From Xanthomonas cassavae CFBP 4642 (GTDB lineage: Bacteria > Pseudomonadota > Gammaproteobacteria > Xanthomonadales > Xanthomonadaceae), in assembly GCF_000454545.1 (NCBI RefSeq), contig NZ_CM002139.1, positions 231,148 to 295,147 of the forward strand: a stretch of DNA of 64,000 nt, read 5' to 3'. Below are positions 36,639-46,700 of this stretch, piece by piece. The position numbers were made by a program, and so were the translations under genes. A model generated the notes under the pieces. That model made no database searches. It had not been told where the DNA came from and was given only the letters and a program-made list of their open reading frames with translations. The stretch's first letter is position 1; each line of letters opens with the position of its first letter.

Positions 36639-37168
36639 TGGTGCGGTTCCGTAGAGGGAGAAGCGGGCTGGGCAGGCGGGGCAGCCTGACCGTCTGCAGC
36701 GGATTTATCACCGCCGCCACTGAACATGTACTTGCCGACCAGCTGCAGCAGATCCACCGCTGGCTGGGTGAAACCGATCTCTTCGCCCGGCTTGAGCGTT
36801 TCCGGATCGCCACCCGGTTGCAACCCGATATAACTCTCGCCCAGCAAGCCGCTGGTGAAGATACCGGCCGAGGTGTCGGCGGGCAGATCCTTGTACTTGG
36901 TGTCCAGCGACAGCGTGACCACCGAATCGAACTTGGTCGGATCCAGGCTGATCTCCGAGACCTTGCCGATGATCACGCCACCGATCTTCACCGGTGCCTG
37001 GGCACGCAGCTGGCCGATCTGGCTGAAGCGCGCGATCAGCGTGTACTGGCTGGAGCCAAAGCCCCAGCGCTGGTTGGTCGAGGCCACCGCCAATACCAGC
37101 AACGAGGCCAGGGTCAGCAGCAAAAAGGCGCCGACGGCGAATTCGAGTCGTGGTCCACGCATGGCCAT
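36635..37168 (-). CDS. mlaD: MlaD, MCE-domain subunit of the Mla complex
   Basis: A 177-residue protein with one N-terminal membrane helix (FAVGAFLLLTLASLLVLAVA, residues 10-29) and a periplasmic MCE domain (YTLIARFSQIGQLRAQAPVKIGGVIIGKVSEI, then DTSAGIFTSGLLGESYIGLQPGG). It forms the hexameric ring that contacts MlaC. A Pro/Ala-rich tail ends the protein. It is eight bases behind mlaE and overlaps mlaC. Confidence 0.94.
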   Translation of the reverse strand: MAMRGPRLEFAVGAFLLLTLASLLVLAVASTNQRWGFGSSQYTLIARFSQIGQLRAQAPVKIGGVIIGKVSEISLDPTKFDSVVTLSLDTKYKDLPADTSAGIFTSGLLGESYIGLQPGGDPETLKPGEEIGFTQPAVDLLQLVGKYMFSGGGDKSAADGQAAPPAQPASPSTEPHQ

Positions 37169-37176
37169 GGGCTATC

Positions 37177-37926
37177 TCACCTAAACAACATTGCAGAAAG
37201 GACGAAGTTGAACATCAGCACCAGCAGCGAGGCGTTCACCACCGCGCGGGTGGTGGCGATCGAGGTGCCTTCGATGGTCGGCTCGGCATGGAAGCCCACA
37301 TAGGCGGCAACCAGTGCAGCGGTGCCGCCGAAGATCGCCGACTTGAGCATCGCCACGCCAAAGTCGTCCCAGAAGTCCACGCTATTGCTCAGGCCGGACC
37401 AGAACGTGCCGTTGTCGATGCCCAGCACGTGCACTGCTTCGAAATAGCCACCGGTGATCGCCAGCGAGCAGAACACCCCGGTCAGCAGCGGCACCGTCAG
37501 CACCGCCGCCCAGAAGCGCGGCGCCACCGCCTTGGCCACCGGGTCGATGGCCATCAGCTCCAGCGCCTTGATCTGGTCGGTGGCGCGCATCAGACCGAGC
37601 TCGGCGGCGATCGAGCTGCCGGCGCGGCCGATGAACAACAGTGCGGTCAGCACCGGTGCCAGCTCGCGGTACAGCGACAGCCCCAGCAGCGTGGACAGCG
37701 CGTCCGATGCACCGTAGGTGGTGAGCGTGCGGTAGCCCTGCAGGGTCAGCACCAGGCCGACGAAGGCGCCGCCCACCGCAATGATCGGCAGCGAACGCGC
37801 GCCCACCTTGTAGATCTCGCGCACCAGTTCGGCAATGAAATCGCGCGTGGGCAGCGAGCCGCGCAGCACGGTCAACGAAAACAGCCCGGCGCGACCGAAG
37901 GCGCGAATCGATTCGACGAAGGCCAT
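37177..37926 (-). CDS. mlaE: MlaE, permease subunit of the Mla ABC transporter
   Basis: A 249-residue membrane protein of the MlaE family with five or six helices. Signature stretches are VGGAFVGLVLTLQGYRTL, YRELAPVLTALLFIGRAGSSIAAELGLMRATDQIKALELMAIDP, which is the coupling region facing MlaF, and AYVGFHAEPTIEGTSIATTRAVV. The start MAFVESIRAFG at 37926 shares its first base with the mlaF stop codon. Longer in-frame starts lie inside mlaF and are not needed. Confidence 0.93.
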   Translation of the reverse strand: MAFVESIRAFGRAGLFSLTVLRGSLPTRDFIAELVREIYKVGARSLPIIAVGGAFVGLVLTLQGYRTLTTYGASDALSTLLGLSLYRELAPVLTALLFIGRAGSSIAAELGLMRATDQIKALELMAIDPVAKAVAPRFWAAVLTVPLLTGVFCSLAITGGYFEAVHVLGIDNGTFWSGLSNSVDFWDDFGVAMLKSAIFGGTAALVAAYVGFHAEPTIEGTSIATTRAVVNASLLVLMFNFVLSAMLFR

Positions 37927-38720
37927 CAGGCAGCACTCCGGTCGCGGCGTGGCGCGGCATCGAACGCGATCGGGCCATCCGGCTGCCCGTGCAGGAACTG
38001 CTGCACCAACGGGTCGGTGCTGTCTTGCAGGTGTTCGGGCGTGCCGGCGAACACGATGCCGCCGTTGGCGATCACCACCGCCTGATCGCAGATCGGCAGC
38101 GTCTCGTGCACGTGGTGGCTGACGATGATGCTGGTCAGGCCCAGGCTGTCGTTGAGGCGCTGGATCAGGCTCATGATCACGCCCGAGGCGATCGGGTCCA
38201 GCCCGGTCAGCGGCTCGTCGTAGATCATCAAGGGCGGATCCAGCGCCAGCGCACGTGCCAGCGCCACACGCCGCGCCATGCCGCCGGACAACTCGCGCGG
38301 CCACGCATCGGCAACCGCCAGCAGGCCCACCGCGTGCAGCTTCATCTGTACCAGGCGCTGCAGCACCGGTGCCGGCAGACGCGTGTGCGTGCGCAGCGGC
38401 AGCGCGACGTTGTCGGCGACGCTCAGGTCAGTGAGCAGCCCATTGCCCTGCAGCAACACGCCGACATTGCGGCGCATCTCCAGCAGCGCGCGGCTGCCAT
38501 GCGGAATGGCATTGCCGAACAAGGTCACGGTACCGGCCACCGGGCGCAGCTCGCCGGTCAATGCGGCCAGCATCGTGGACTTGCCGCTCCCCGAAGGCCC
38601 GAGCACGGCGGTGATGCTGCCGCGCGGAACCTGCAACGAGACATCGCGCAGAATCGCGCGCCCGCCGCGATCGATGCGGACACCGGACACTTGCACGACA
38701 GGGGCAGCGGACGCCGTCAT
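37926..38720 (-). CDS. mlaF: MlaF, ATPase subunit of the Mla ABC transporter
   Basis: A 264-residue ABC ATPase powering phospholipid transport across the envelope. Walker A is GPSGSGKST (about 41-49), the signature is LSGGMARR, Walker B is LMIYDEP, and the switch His is in IIVSHHVHE. It is the first gene of the mla operon; the promoter should lie in 38721-38850, but no strong consensus is seen. The usual C-terminal extension that contacts the neighbouring MlaF is present (PEHLQDSTDPLVQQFLHG). Confidence 0.94.
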   Translation of the reverse strand: MTASAAPVVQVSGVRIDRGGRAILRDVSLQVPRGSITAVLGPSGSGKSTMLAALTGELRPVAGTVTLFGNAIPHGSRALLEMRRNVGVLLQGNGLLTDLSVADNVALPLRTHTRLPAPVLQRLVQMKLHAVGLLAVADAWPRELSGGMARRVALARALALDPPLMIYDEPLTGLDPIASGVIMSLIQRLNDSLGLTSIIVSHHVHETLPICDQAVVIANGGIVFAGTPEHLQDSTDPLVQQFLHGQPDGPIAFDAAPRRDRSAA

Positions 38721-39199
38721 TGCAGCCTTTAACAGAATTCCAACGCGATAGAGTAACCGTCACAGGGCTGAACATAACCGAACCGCCGCGTGCAGTATTG
38801 TCGCATTCACCGAGCGCCGATGTGGGTTTCCATAGCGCTGTCTGCGTAACAGCGTGTCCTGCAATGCGACCATCGCAAGATCCCGGATGTTGCAGAGACA
38901 AGCGTACGCCGTAGGAGGGAGCTCAAGCGGCCTGCGCCGCAGCACCTGGTCGACGCGCCTGCGTCGCGCGGGCAATGGCGGCCGTGCTCACCCGATGCAT
39001 TGCGCACTGATGTGTCGACTGCGTCGCGTTGCCGGAACGGGCGGCTTGTTGGATGCGTCACAAGACACGACGATCGATGGCTCTCGTCGCCACAGGACCT
39101 GTCCATCTTGACTGGCACGCCCAATCTGACGCTCTCCAAGGAAGCGGGTGCTCGCTGGGATGCCAATGCATCTGCGGATGCGTCTGGTTGCTGTCGCCT
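38721..39199. other. Gap upstream of mlaF, no intact gene
   Basis: This should include the mla promoter. Further right it grades into degraded coding fragments. A minus-strand open frame covers all of it but reads as frameshifted remnants and noise. Confidence 0.4.
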
Positions 39200-39605
39200 G
39201 CAGCAAATCCCAGGCGTCCCTACAGACGCTGTGCGGCGGGATTGGCGGACAGCACGTGCAAGGCGCGCGCGGTCGTCGCCAAGTCGGCGCGGCGCAGAAA
39301 GATCAGGCCTGGTGCGGGAAGATGCCGGTGGTGGCGATGCAGGGTGTGCGCAGGCATCTGCAGTTCGAGGGAGTGCCCATGAGGTCCGTCCTGGTCGAAG
39401 AGGCGCTACGCGCAGGCTGCGCGAAGGGAAGATGCCGGGCAGCGCGATGCAGAAGTTGATCGCGGTATACGGCTGCAGGTTCGGGTGCGCCTGGCTGCCG
39501 CCGCTGTTGCCGATGGTGGATTGAGACAGCGGTACCGTCGCACCGGGCGCGGCATACAGTGCGCGCGGCGTCGCCGGCGGCAGGGTGGCAACGTTGTTGG
39601 CGAAA
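39200..39605 (-). pseudogene. Remnants of tail-collar (microcystin-dependent-like) proteins
   Basis: Two degraded pieces lie on the minus strand. At 39421-39605 the frame reads LYAAPGATVPLSQSTIG then AHPNLQPYTAINFCIALPGIFPSR, the C-terminus of a tail-collar/MdpB-type protein. At about 39240-39400, in another frame, ELQMPAHT and ADLATTARALHVLSANPA match the middle part of a second copy. The genes were probably tandem paralogues. Stops and frame changes separate the pieces. The right end meets the autotransporter remnant on the other strand. Confidence 0.55.
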
Positions 39606-40123
39606 CCCCGATCTCCGACACAACGGTGGAAGCCGACGAAACGGTGATCTTCAGCATCGCCAGCGGTACCGGCTACGCGCAAGGCAGCCCGTCCAGCGCC
39701 ACTGCCACCATCGTCAACGACGATTTTCCCGTCGCGTCAATCGCAGCGGCCCCGGCCAGCGTGGCCGAAGACGGCCCGGCCAATCTGATCGACATCGTCA
39801 CCCTGGACCAGACCTCGCCAAGCGCGGTGTCGGTCGCCTTTGGCGTTGCCGGCTGGGGCCGGCTGACCCCGCAGTTGCGCGTGGAGTATCAGCGCGACTT
39901 CCAGGGTCGCGGCGATCCCACCTTGAGCTACGCCGATCTCAGCGGCGGTCCGTTCTACCGCACCGGGCAGGCCGCGTTCGATCGCAATCGCCTGATGGTG
40001 GGCATCGGCGCGGCGTCGTTGACCGAGCAGGGCCTGTCCACGCGGCTGGAATACCGCGGCATCACCGGCGGCGACAGCGGCGACGATCAGACCTGGATGA
40101 TCAATCTGGAAAAGAAATACTGA
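39596..40123 (+). pseudogene. Autotransporter remnant: Calx-beta repeat joined to a beta-barrel C-terminus
   Basis: The frame reads TTVEADETVIFSIASGTGYA and SATATIVNDDFPVASI, typical of Calx-beta repeats. It then jumps within ten residues from VSVAFGVAGW to GRLTPQLRVEYQRDFQG and runs through outer-membrane barrel strands to the C-terminal Tyr (NLEKKY). An intact protein would have many repeats and a full 12-strand barrel; here a deletion has fused the last repeat to the last third of the barrel. No start codon or signal peptide belongs to it. A terminator hairpin follows at 40152. Confidence 0.7.
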
Positions 40124-40151
40124 TCGCGCTCCACGTCATGCGGTAAGCGAT

Positions 40152-40189
40152 GCGATGGGCCGGACGCGATGTTCGGCCCATTGCGTTTT
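40152..40189 (+). terminator. Rho-independent terminator behind the autotransporter remnant
   Basis: GCGATGGGCCG and CGGCCCATTGC form a stem with one weak pair, followed by GTTTT. It probably ended the ancestral autotransporter transcript and still separates it from recC. Confidence 0.7.
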
Positions 40190-40350
40190 CATGGGCGCAT
40201 GCGGCGATGCAAGGCGTCCGGGTGCAGGCCCGATGCGGGTTCGAGCGGTTGACGGGCAGGACGCGCATTTGCAGGAGCGCGCCGCGGTGCCGGTGCCCGC
40301 GAAGGTGGCGCGAACGCGTGCCTGCGCGATCCGGCACAATGCAGGCACGC

Positions 40351-43300
40351 ATGCACGCCACGTCCGCGCCCGATTTCCGTCTTTATCCATCCAATGCGCT
40401 GGATACCCTGGCTGCCCTGCTGGCGCAGGAGCTGCGCCGGCCGGTGCCCGGGCAGCCGGTGTTGCAGCCGGAGGTCGTGCTGATTCCGCAGGTGGCGATG
40501 CGGCGCTGGCTGCAGTCCACGCTGGCCGCCGAGCATGGGGTGGCGGCGAATCTGGAATTCCTGACCCCCGGCGAATTCGTGGCGCGCGCGCTGGAGCGCA
40601 ACCTCGGCCCGGCCGACGACGATCTGGAGATGGCCACCACCCAGTGGCGGCTGTACGCCGCGCTGCAGGCCGATCTGGGCAGCGATGCGGCACTGTCGCC
40701 ACTGGCTGGCTATCTGTCCGATGGCGATGCGCTCAAGCCCTGGGCGCTGGCCGGCGAGTTGGGCAGCGTGTTCGAGAAGTACCAGGCCTGGCGCCGCGAC
40801 TGGTTGCTGCGTTGGGAAGGCGGCGCCGATGCCGACGACCCGCAGGCGCGGCTGTGGCGCAGCATCGCCACCGGCCGGCAATACCGCGCGCGCCGCATCG
40901 GCCAGTACCTGGATCGCCATGCGCGCGCCGACGGCCCGCTGCCGCAGGGCTTGCCGGCGCGGCTGTTTGCCTTCGCCATCCTCAATATCTCGCCCGACGT
41001 GTTGCGCGTGCTGGCCACGCAGGCGCGCGTGGGCACGTTGCATTTCTATCTGCCCACGCCCACGCAGGGGTATTGGGGCGATCTGCAAACCCTGTGGCAA
41101 CGCCGCCGCGAGGGTGGGGCGGCGGCGTTGTTCGCCGACCAGGTGCAGGAAAACCCGCTGCTGCAGGCCTGGGGCGCGGCCGGCCGTGACTTCATGGCCC
41201 TGATCGGCGATTACGAAGTGGTGCACCCGCTGGCCGAAATCGCCGCCTATGCCGATCCGCTGGAGTCCGGCCGCCGCCCGCTCGCCGACGGCGGCCTGGG
41301 CGACAGCCTGTTGCGGCGCATGCAGAGCGACCTGTTCCATCGCCGCGCCCCGGCGGTGCCGGCCGCATTGCCGGCGGTGAATCGGCATGACCCCAGTCTG
41401 CAGGTGCACGCCTGCCACACGCGCCTGCGCGAGCTGCAGGTGCTGCACGATCAGCTACGCGCATTGCTGGACGATGCGCGCTTCGAACCGCCGCTGCAGC
41501 CGCGCCAGATCGCGGTGCTGTCGCCGGACATCGACCCGTACGTGCCGTATCTGGACGCAGTGTTCGGCAGCCATGGCAGTGACGACGCATTGCCTTATGC
41601 CTTGGCCGACGCCAGCCCGCTGGCGAGCGAGCCGCTGGCCGAGGTGTTTCTCACCCTGCTGAAGCTGCCGATCGCACGCTTCGGCCTGCACGAAATCCTG
41701 GACCTGATCGCCAGCGCGCCGATCGCCGAAGCCGCCGGGCTGGACGAGGCCGGGCTGGAACGCCTGCGCGGCTGGCTGCATGCTGCCGGCGCACGCTGGG
41801 GTCTGGATGCGGCGCATCGGCGCCAGCACCAGGCACCGGGCGACGATGCCTACACCTGGCGCTTCGCGCTGGACCGGCTGCTGCTTGGCCATGCCAGTGG
41901 TGCCGACGACGATATCGACGGCGTGGCGCCGTGGCCGCAGCTGGAAGGCAGCGCACTGGCTGCGCTGGACACGCTGCTGCGCCTGCTGCGCGTGCTAGAG
42001 CGGCACCAGGCCGCACTGGCCGAGGCGCTGCCGCCGGCCAGCTGGCGCGAGCGCCTGCTGGAGCTGCTGGATGCGCTGATTCCCACCGCGCCCTCGGCCC
42101 CGCGTGCGCAGCGCGCACTGGACCGGCTGCGTAGCCTCATCGACCAGTTCGCCCGCGATGCGCAGCGCGCGCAGTATCCCGGCAGCGTGCCGGCCGAGGT
42201 GGTGCGTGCGCACTTTGCCGCGGTGCTGGGCGAATCGGACACGCGCGCACCGCTGCTCACCGGCGGCATCAGCTTCGGGCGCATGGTGCCGATGCGCCTG
42301 CTGCCATTCCGGGTGATCTGCCTGCTGGGCATGAACGATGGCGACTTTCCGCGCCGCGACCCGGCGGCCGGGCTCAACCGCCTCACCGCCGAACTGGGTA
42401 CCGAGCGCCGCCGCCACGGCGACCGCTCCACCCGCGAGGACGACCGCTTTTTGTTCCTGCAATTGTTCGCCTCCGCACAGGACGTGTTCTACCTGAGCTA
42501 TCTCGGCGCCGATGCGCGCGATGGCAGGCCGCGCGAGCCCTCGGTGCTGGTCAGCGAATTGCTGACCACCGCGGCGCACTACCACGCCGCCGCCGATGCC
42601 GCCGGTACCTTGGTGGTGCAGCACCCGCTGCAGCCGTTCGCCGCGGCCGCCTTCGGTGCGCAGAGCGAAGCGGGCAAGGACCCGCGCCGTTTCAGCTATC
42701 GCCGGCAATGGCGCCCGGCAGTGGACAGCCTCACCGGCCAGCGCCAGCCGCTGGCGCCGTGGCTGGCTGGCGCGCTGCCGGCCGACGCCGGCGGATTGCC
42801 GGGCAGCGTGTCCATCGACGAGTTGCGCCGGCTGTTCGGCGACCCGGCCGGGCAGTTCCTGCGCCATCGTTTGGGCATGCGCCTGCCCGATCCGGCCAGC
42901 GAAGACAGCGATCTGGAACCGCTGCTCGCACCCACGCGCGGGCTGGATCACTACGGCTTGCAGCAACAGGTGTTCCAAGCCGCAGTGGCCGATGACGTGG
43001 ACGGGCTGTACGAACGTCTGCGCGCGCGCGCGTTGCTGCCGTCCGGCCCGCTGGGACGGCGCCAGCTCGACGAGCGGCTGGCGCAATTGCGGCCATATGC
43101 GCAGGCCTTCCGGCAGTGGCGTGGCGACACCGACCCGCAGTCGCAGCGGCTGCAGGTGCAGATCGGCGATGTCGCGTTGCATGGCCGCGTGCCCGGCTGG
43201 TATGCGCACGGCGTGGGGCGCGTGCAGGTGGGCGCGCTCACCGGGCGCAATGCGATTGGCCACGGGCTGGAATGGTTGCTGCTGCGCGCCGCCGGCGAAC

Positions 43301-43755
43301 AGGTGCCGTATGTGCGTTTCTTCGAGCACGACGACGGCCTGGGCCCGCATCCCATCGATGCGCAACCGCTGGCACCGGCACAGGCGCAGGCCGCGCTGGG
43401 CGAGCTGCTGCAGCTGTATCGACAAGGCCTGCAGGCACCGCTGCCGTTCGCGCCCTATAGCAGCTGGAAATACCACCAGGCCGCGCGCAGCGACGACCTG
43501 GACAAGGCCATCAAGGACGCGGCGGGGCAGTGGCAGGCCAGCTTCGGTTGGAGCGAATCGCAGAGCCCGGAGCTGCGCCTGGTCAACCGTGGCCGCGACC
43601 CGTTCGCCGATGCGCAGCGGTTCAGCGCGTTCGCCAGCACCAGCCATCGGCTCTACGACCTGCTGGAACGCGCCAACACCGACGCAATGCTGGATCCGCA
43701 GCGCGTGATCGAAAGCTGGCGGCACTGGCATGGCGCGCAGGACGATGGCGAATGA
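40351..43755 (+). CDS. recC: RecC subunit of exonuclease V (RecBCD)
   Basis: A 1134-residue protein that scans for Chi sites and splits DNA strands in the RecBCD double-strand-break repair enzyme. N-terminal features are FRLYPSNALDTLAALLAQEL and VVLIPQVAMRRWLQ. The inactive helicase-like core includes FAILNISPDVLRVL and VICLLGMNDGDFPRRDPAAGLNRL, and the C-terminal region includes GLEWLLLRAAGEQ. The start is the ATG at 40351 (MHATSAPDF); an ATG four codons upstream is also possible. It overlaps recB by ATGA. Unlike recB and recD, it shows no inserted intergenic repeats. Confidence 0.92.
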   Translation: MHATSAPDFRLYPSNALDTLAALLAQELRRPVPGQPVLQPEVVLIPQVAMRRWLQSTLAAEHGVAANLEFLTPGEFVARALERNLGPADDDLEMATTQWRLYAALQADLGSDAALSPLAGYLSDGDALKPWALAGELGSVFEKYQAWRRDWLLRWEGGADADDPQARLWRSIATGRQYRARRIGQYLDRHARADGPLPQGLPARLFAFAILNISPDVLRVLATQARVGTLHFYLPTPTQGYWGDLQTLWQRRREGGAAALFADQVQENPLLQAWGAAGRDFMALIGDYEVVHPLAEIAAYADPLESGRRPLADGGLGDSLLRRMQSDLFHRRAPAVPAALPAVNRHDPSLQVHACHTRLRELQVLHDQLRALLDDARFEPPLQPRQIAVLSPDIDPYVPYLDAVFGSHGSDDALPYALADASPLASEPLAEVFLTLLKLPIARFGLHEILDLIASAPIAEAAGLDEAGLERLRGWLHAAGARWGLDAAHRRQHQAPGDDAYTWRFALDRLLLGHASGADDDIDGVAPWPQLEGSALAALDTLLRLLRVLERHQAALAEALPPASWRERLLELLDALIPTAPSAPRAQRALDRLRSLIDQFARDAQRAQYPGSVPAEVVRAHFAAVLGESDTRAPLLTGGISFGRMVPMRLLPFRVICLLGMNDGDFPRRDPAAGLNRLTAELGTERRRHGDRSTREDDRFLFLQLFASAQDVFYLSYLGADARDGRPREPSVLVSELLTTAAHYHAAADAAGTLVVQHPLQPFAAAAFGAQSEAGKDPRRFSYRRQWRPAVDSLTGQRQPLAPWLAGALPADAGGLPGSVSIDELRRLFGDPAGQFLRHRLGMRLPDPASEDSDLEPLLAPTRGLDHYGLQQQVFQAAVADDVDGLYERLRARALLPSGPLGRRQLDERLAQLRPYAQAFRQWRGDTDPQSQRLQVQIGDVALHGRVPGWYAHGVGRVQVGALTGRNAIGHGLEWLLLRAAGEQVPYVRFFEHDDGLGPHPIDAQPLAPAQAQAALGELLQLYRQGLQAPLPFAPYSSWKYHQAARSDDLDKAIKDAAGQWQASFGWSESQSPELRLVNRGRDPFADAQRFSAFASTSHRLYDLLERANTDAMLDPQRVIESWRHWHGAQDDGE

Positions 43756-46700
43756 GCGCGCCCACCGCGACCGACCCGTATCTGCAGCTGCCGCTGGACG
43801 GCGTGCGCCTGATCGAAGCCAGCGCCGGCACCGGCAAGACCTTCACCCTGGCCACGTTGTTCACCCGGCTGGTGGTCGAGCGCGGCCTGCGCATCGGCCA
43901 GATCCTGGCGGTGACCTTTACCGAGGCCGCCACCCAGGAACTGCGCCGACGCATCCGCGAGCGCCTGGTGCTGGCCGCCACGCTGGTGCCCGATGCGCCA
44001 TCCACCATCGTAGGAGCGCACCCGGGCGCGACCGACCTCGCCGACGACCCGTCGCGGCCAGGTCCGCTCCTACAAGAGCCGCCCGACGTCCTGCTCACCC
44101 GCGCCATCCTCACCGCGCACCTGGCCGCCGGCACCGAGACCCCGGCCACGCTGCGCCGCCGCCTGCAGCAGGCGGTGGAAGAAATCGACCTGGCCGCGGT
44201 GTTCACCATCCACGGTTTCTGCGCGCGCGTGCTGCGCGAACACGCACTGGAAAGCGGCCAGGCCTTCGCCGCCCCGCAGCTGCTCGCCAACGACCGCGAA
44301 CTGCTGGGCGAAGTGGCCGCCGACCTGTGGCGCCAGCGCGCCGCTGACGCGGTGGTGGCCGAAGACCTGATCGCCCTGTGGTCCGCTGGCCCGCTGGCGC
44401 TGGTCACGGATCTGCGTGCCTTGCTGCGCCACACCACGCTGCTGCCGGCGGCCTGCGCCGACACCGACGATGCCGCCGCCTTGCTGCAGGCCGTGCATGC
44501 TGCCGGCCATGTCCTGGCGGCTGCCTTCCAGACCCATGGCACGGCGTTTTTCGAAACCCTCATGGCTGCCATCGACGGCGGCGTGCTGAGCAAGGTCAGC
44601 TACAAACCCGACTGGCTCACTGCGCTGTGGCACTGGTTCGACGCCTTCGCCGCGGCACCGTCGCAGGACAGCACGCCGCATCCCAAGCTGGTCAAGTTGA
44701 CCGCGACCGAACTGGCCGCGGGCACCAACAAGAAGTTCGTCGATCGCACGCCGGCCTCGCCGCTGAGCCACGCCATCGATGGCTATCTCACCGCGCTGGC
44801 CCGTGTCGAGCAATGGCGGACACGTCGCCGCATCCGCCTGCTGCACGCGCTGCGCGAGGACGCCATCGCCCGGCTCGCGCTGCTCAAGCGCCAGCGCCGC
44901 GTGCAGACCTACGACGACCTGGTCGATGGCGTGGCGCACGCGCTGGAAGGCCCGCAGGCCGACGCCCTGGTCAGGCGCCTGCGCGCGCAGTACGCCATCG
45001 CGCTGGTGGACGAATTCCAGGACACCGACGACCGCCAGTGGGCGATCTTTTCCAACGTGTTCGGCAACGGCCCGCTCGCGCAGGCGGCCGGCTTTGCGCC
45101 GTCGCTGTTCTTGATCGGCGACCCCAAGCAGGCCATCTACGGCTTCCGCGGTGGCGACGTGCACACCTATCTGGCGGCGGCGGTCAGCGCCGAACTGGCG
45201 CCACCGCTGAGCCACAACTTCCGCTCGCGCCCCGGCGTGCTGGCGGCGATCGATGCGCTGTACGCGCAGGCCGGCTACACCGATGCCTTCCTCACCGACG
45301 GCATCGCCTTCCACCCGGTGCAGCCGGGCACCAAGCGCCTGGACACCGACCTGCAACGCGCGGGCGCCACCGCCCCGGCGCTGACGCTGTGGCGCGCGCC
45401 CGAACCGCCGCCGCCCGCCGCGCCAGCGGCAAAAACCAGGCAAGCCGGAAAGCCCAAGCCCTGGAGCGCCGGCCGCGCCCGCGAACTGGCCACCGCTGCC
45501 TGCGTGGCCGCGATCCGCGGCTGGCTGGCCGCCGGCCGCGACGGCACCGCCATCATCAACGCACGTCCGGTGCAGGCCGGCGACATCGCGGTGCTGGTGC
45601 GCAGCCATGGCGAGGCCACCCGCATCCAGCAGGCGCTGGGCGCGGTGGGCATTGCTGCGGTGGCCGCCGGCAAGCAAAGCCTGTTCGCCACCGACCAAGC
45701 GCTGGAACTGCTGGCGCTGCTGCAGGCCTTGCTCGACCCGGGCGACGACAGCCGCCTGCGCGCCGCACTGGCCACGGTGCTGATCGGGCAGGACGCCATC
45801 GCCATCGCCACGCTGGAACACGACGGCGAGCGGCATCGCCGCTGGCAGCAGCAGGCGCTGGACTGGCGCGAGCGTTGGCAACGCGGCGGCCCGCTGGCGC
45901 TGATCGGCGAACTCGGCGCCGCGCACGGGCAGCGCCTGCTGGCCCTGGTCGATGGCGAACGTCGCCTCACCAATTACCTGCAACTGGCCGAACTGCTGCA
46001 GGAGGCCGACGCGCGCGCGCTCGGCCCGCATGGCCTGGTCGACTGGCTGGCGCGCCGCATCGCCAATGCCGACGACAACGACGAAGCCCAGCAATTGCGG
46101 CTGGAATCGGACGCACGCCGCATGCAGATCGTCACCCTGCACAAGAGCAAGGGCCTGGAATATCCGCTGGTGTTCCTGCCGTACATCGGCATCGGCCGCG
46201 GCGACAAGGGCGCCGGCCGCCATTGCGTGGTGCACGCACCGGAGACCGGTCGCCAGCTGCACTGGAACGTAAAGGAAGACCCCGCCTGGAGCGCCGCCGA
46301 AGCGGCCTGGAAGCAGGAACAACGCGCCGAAGACGCGCGCCTGCTGTATGTCGGCCTGACCCGCGCCGAGCATGCGCTGTGGATCGCCAGCGGCAGCTTC
46401 CACCAGCACGAACGCACGCCGTTGGCCGGCATGCTGCGTGCGCTCGATGCGCTGCAGGGTGCGGCCGGCCAGGGCGTGGTGGTGGTCGACACCGCCACCC
46501 CGCTGCCCGAGCTGCCACGCCTGCCGCCACCGCCCGAGGCGCAGGTGCCGCCTGCGCGCATCCCGCAGCGGCACATCGCCCCGGAATGGTGGGTCTACAG
46601 CTTCACCCAGCTGGCCAACGCCGATGCCGGCGCCGCCACCGACCCGATGGCCAGCGCCACCGTGGTGGGCAGTGGCGGTACCGACGAACCGGCCGCCAGC

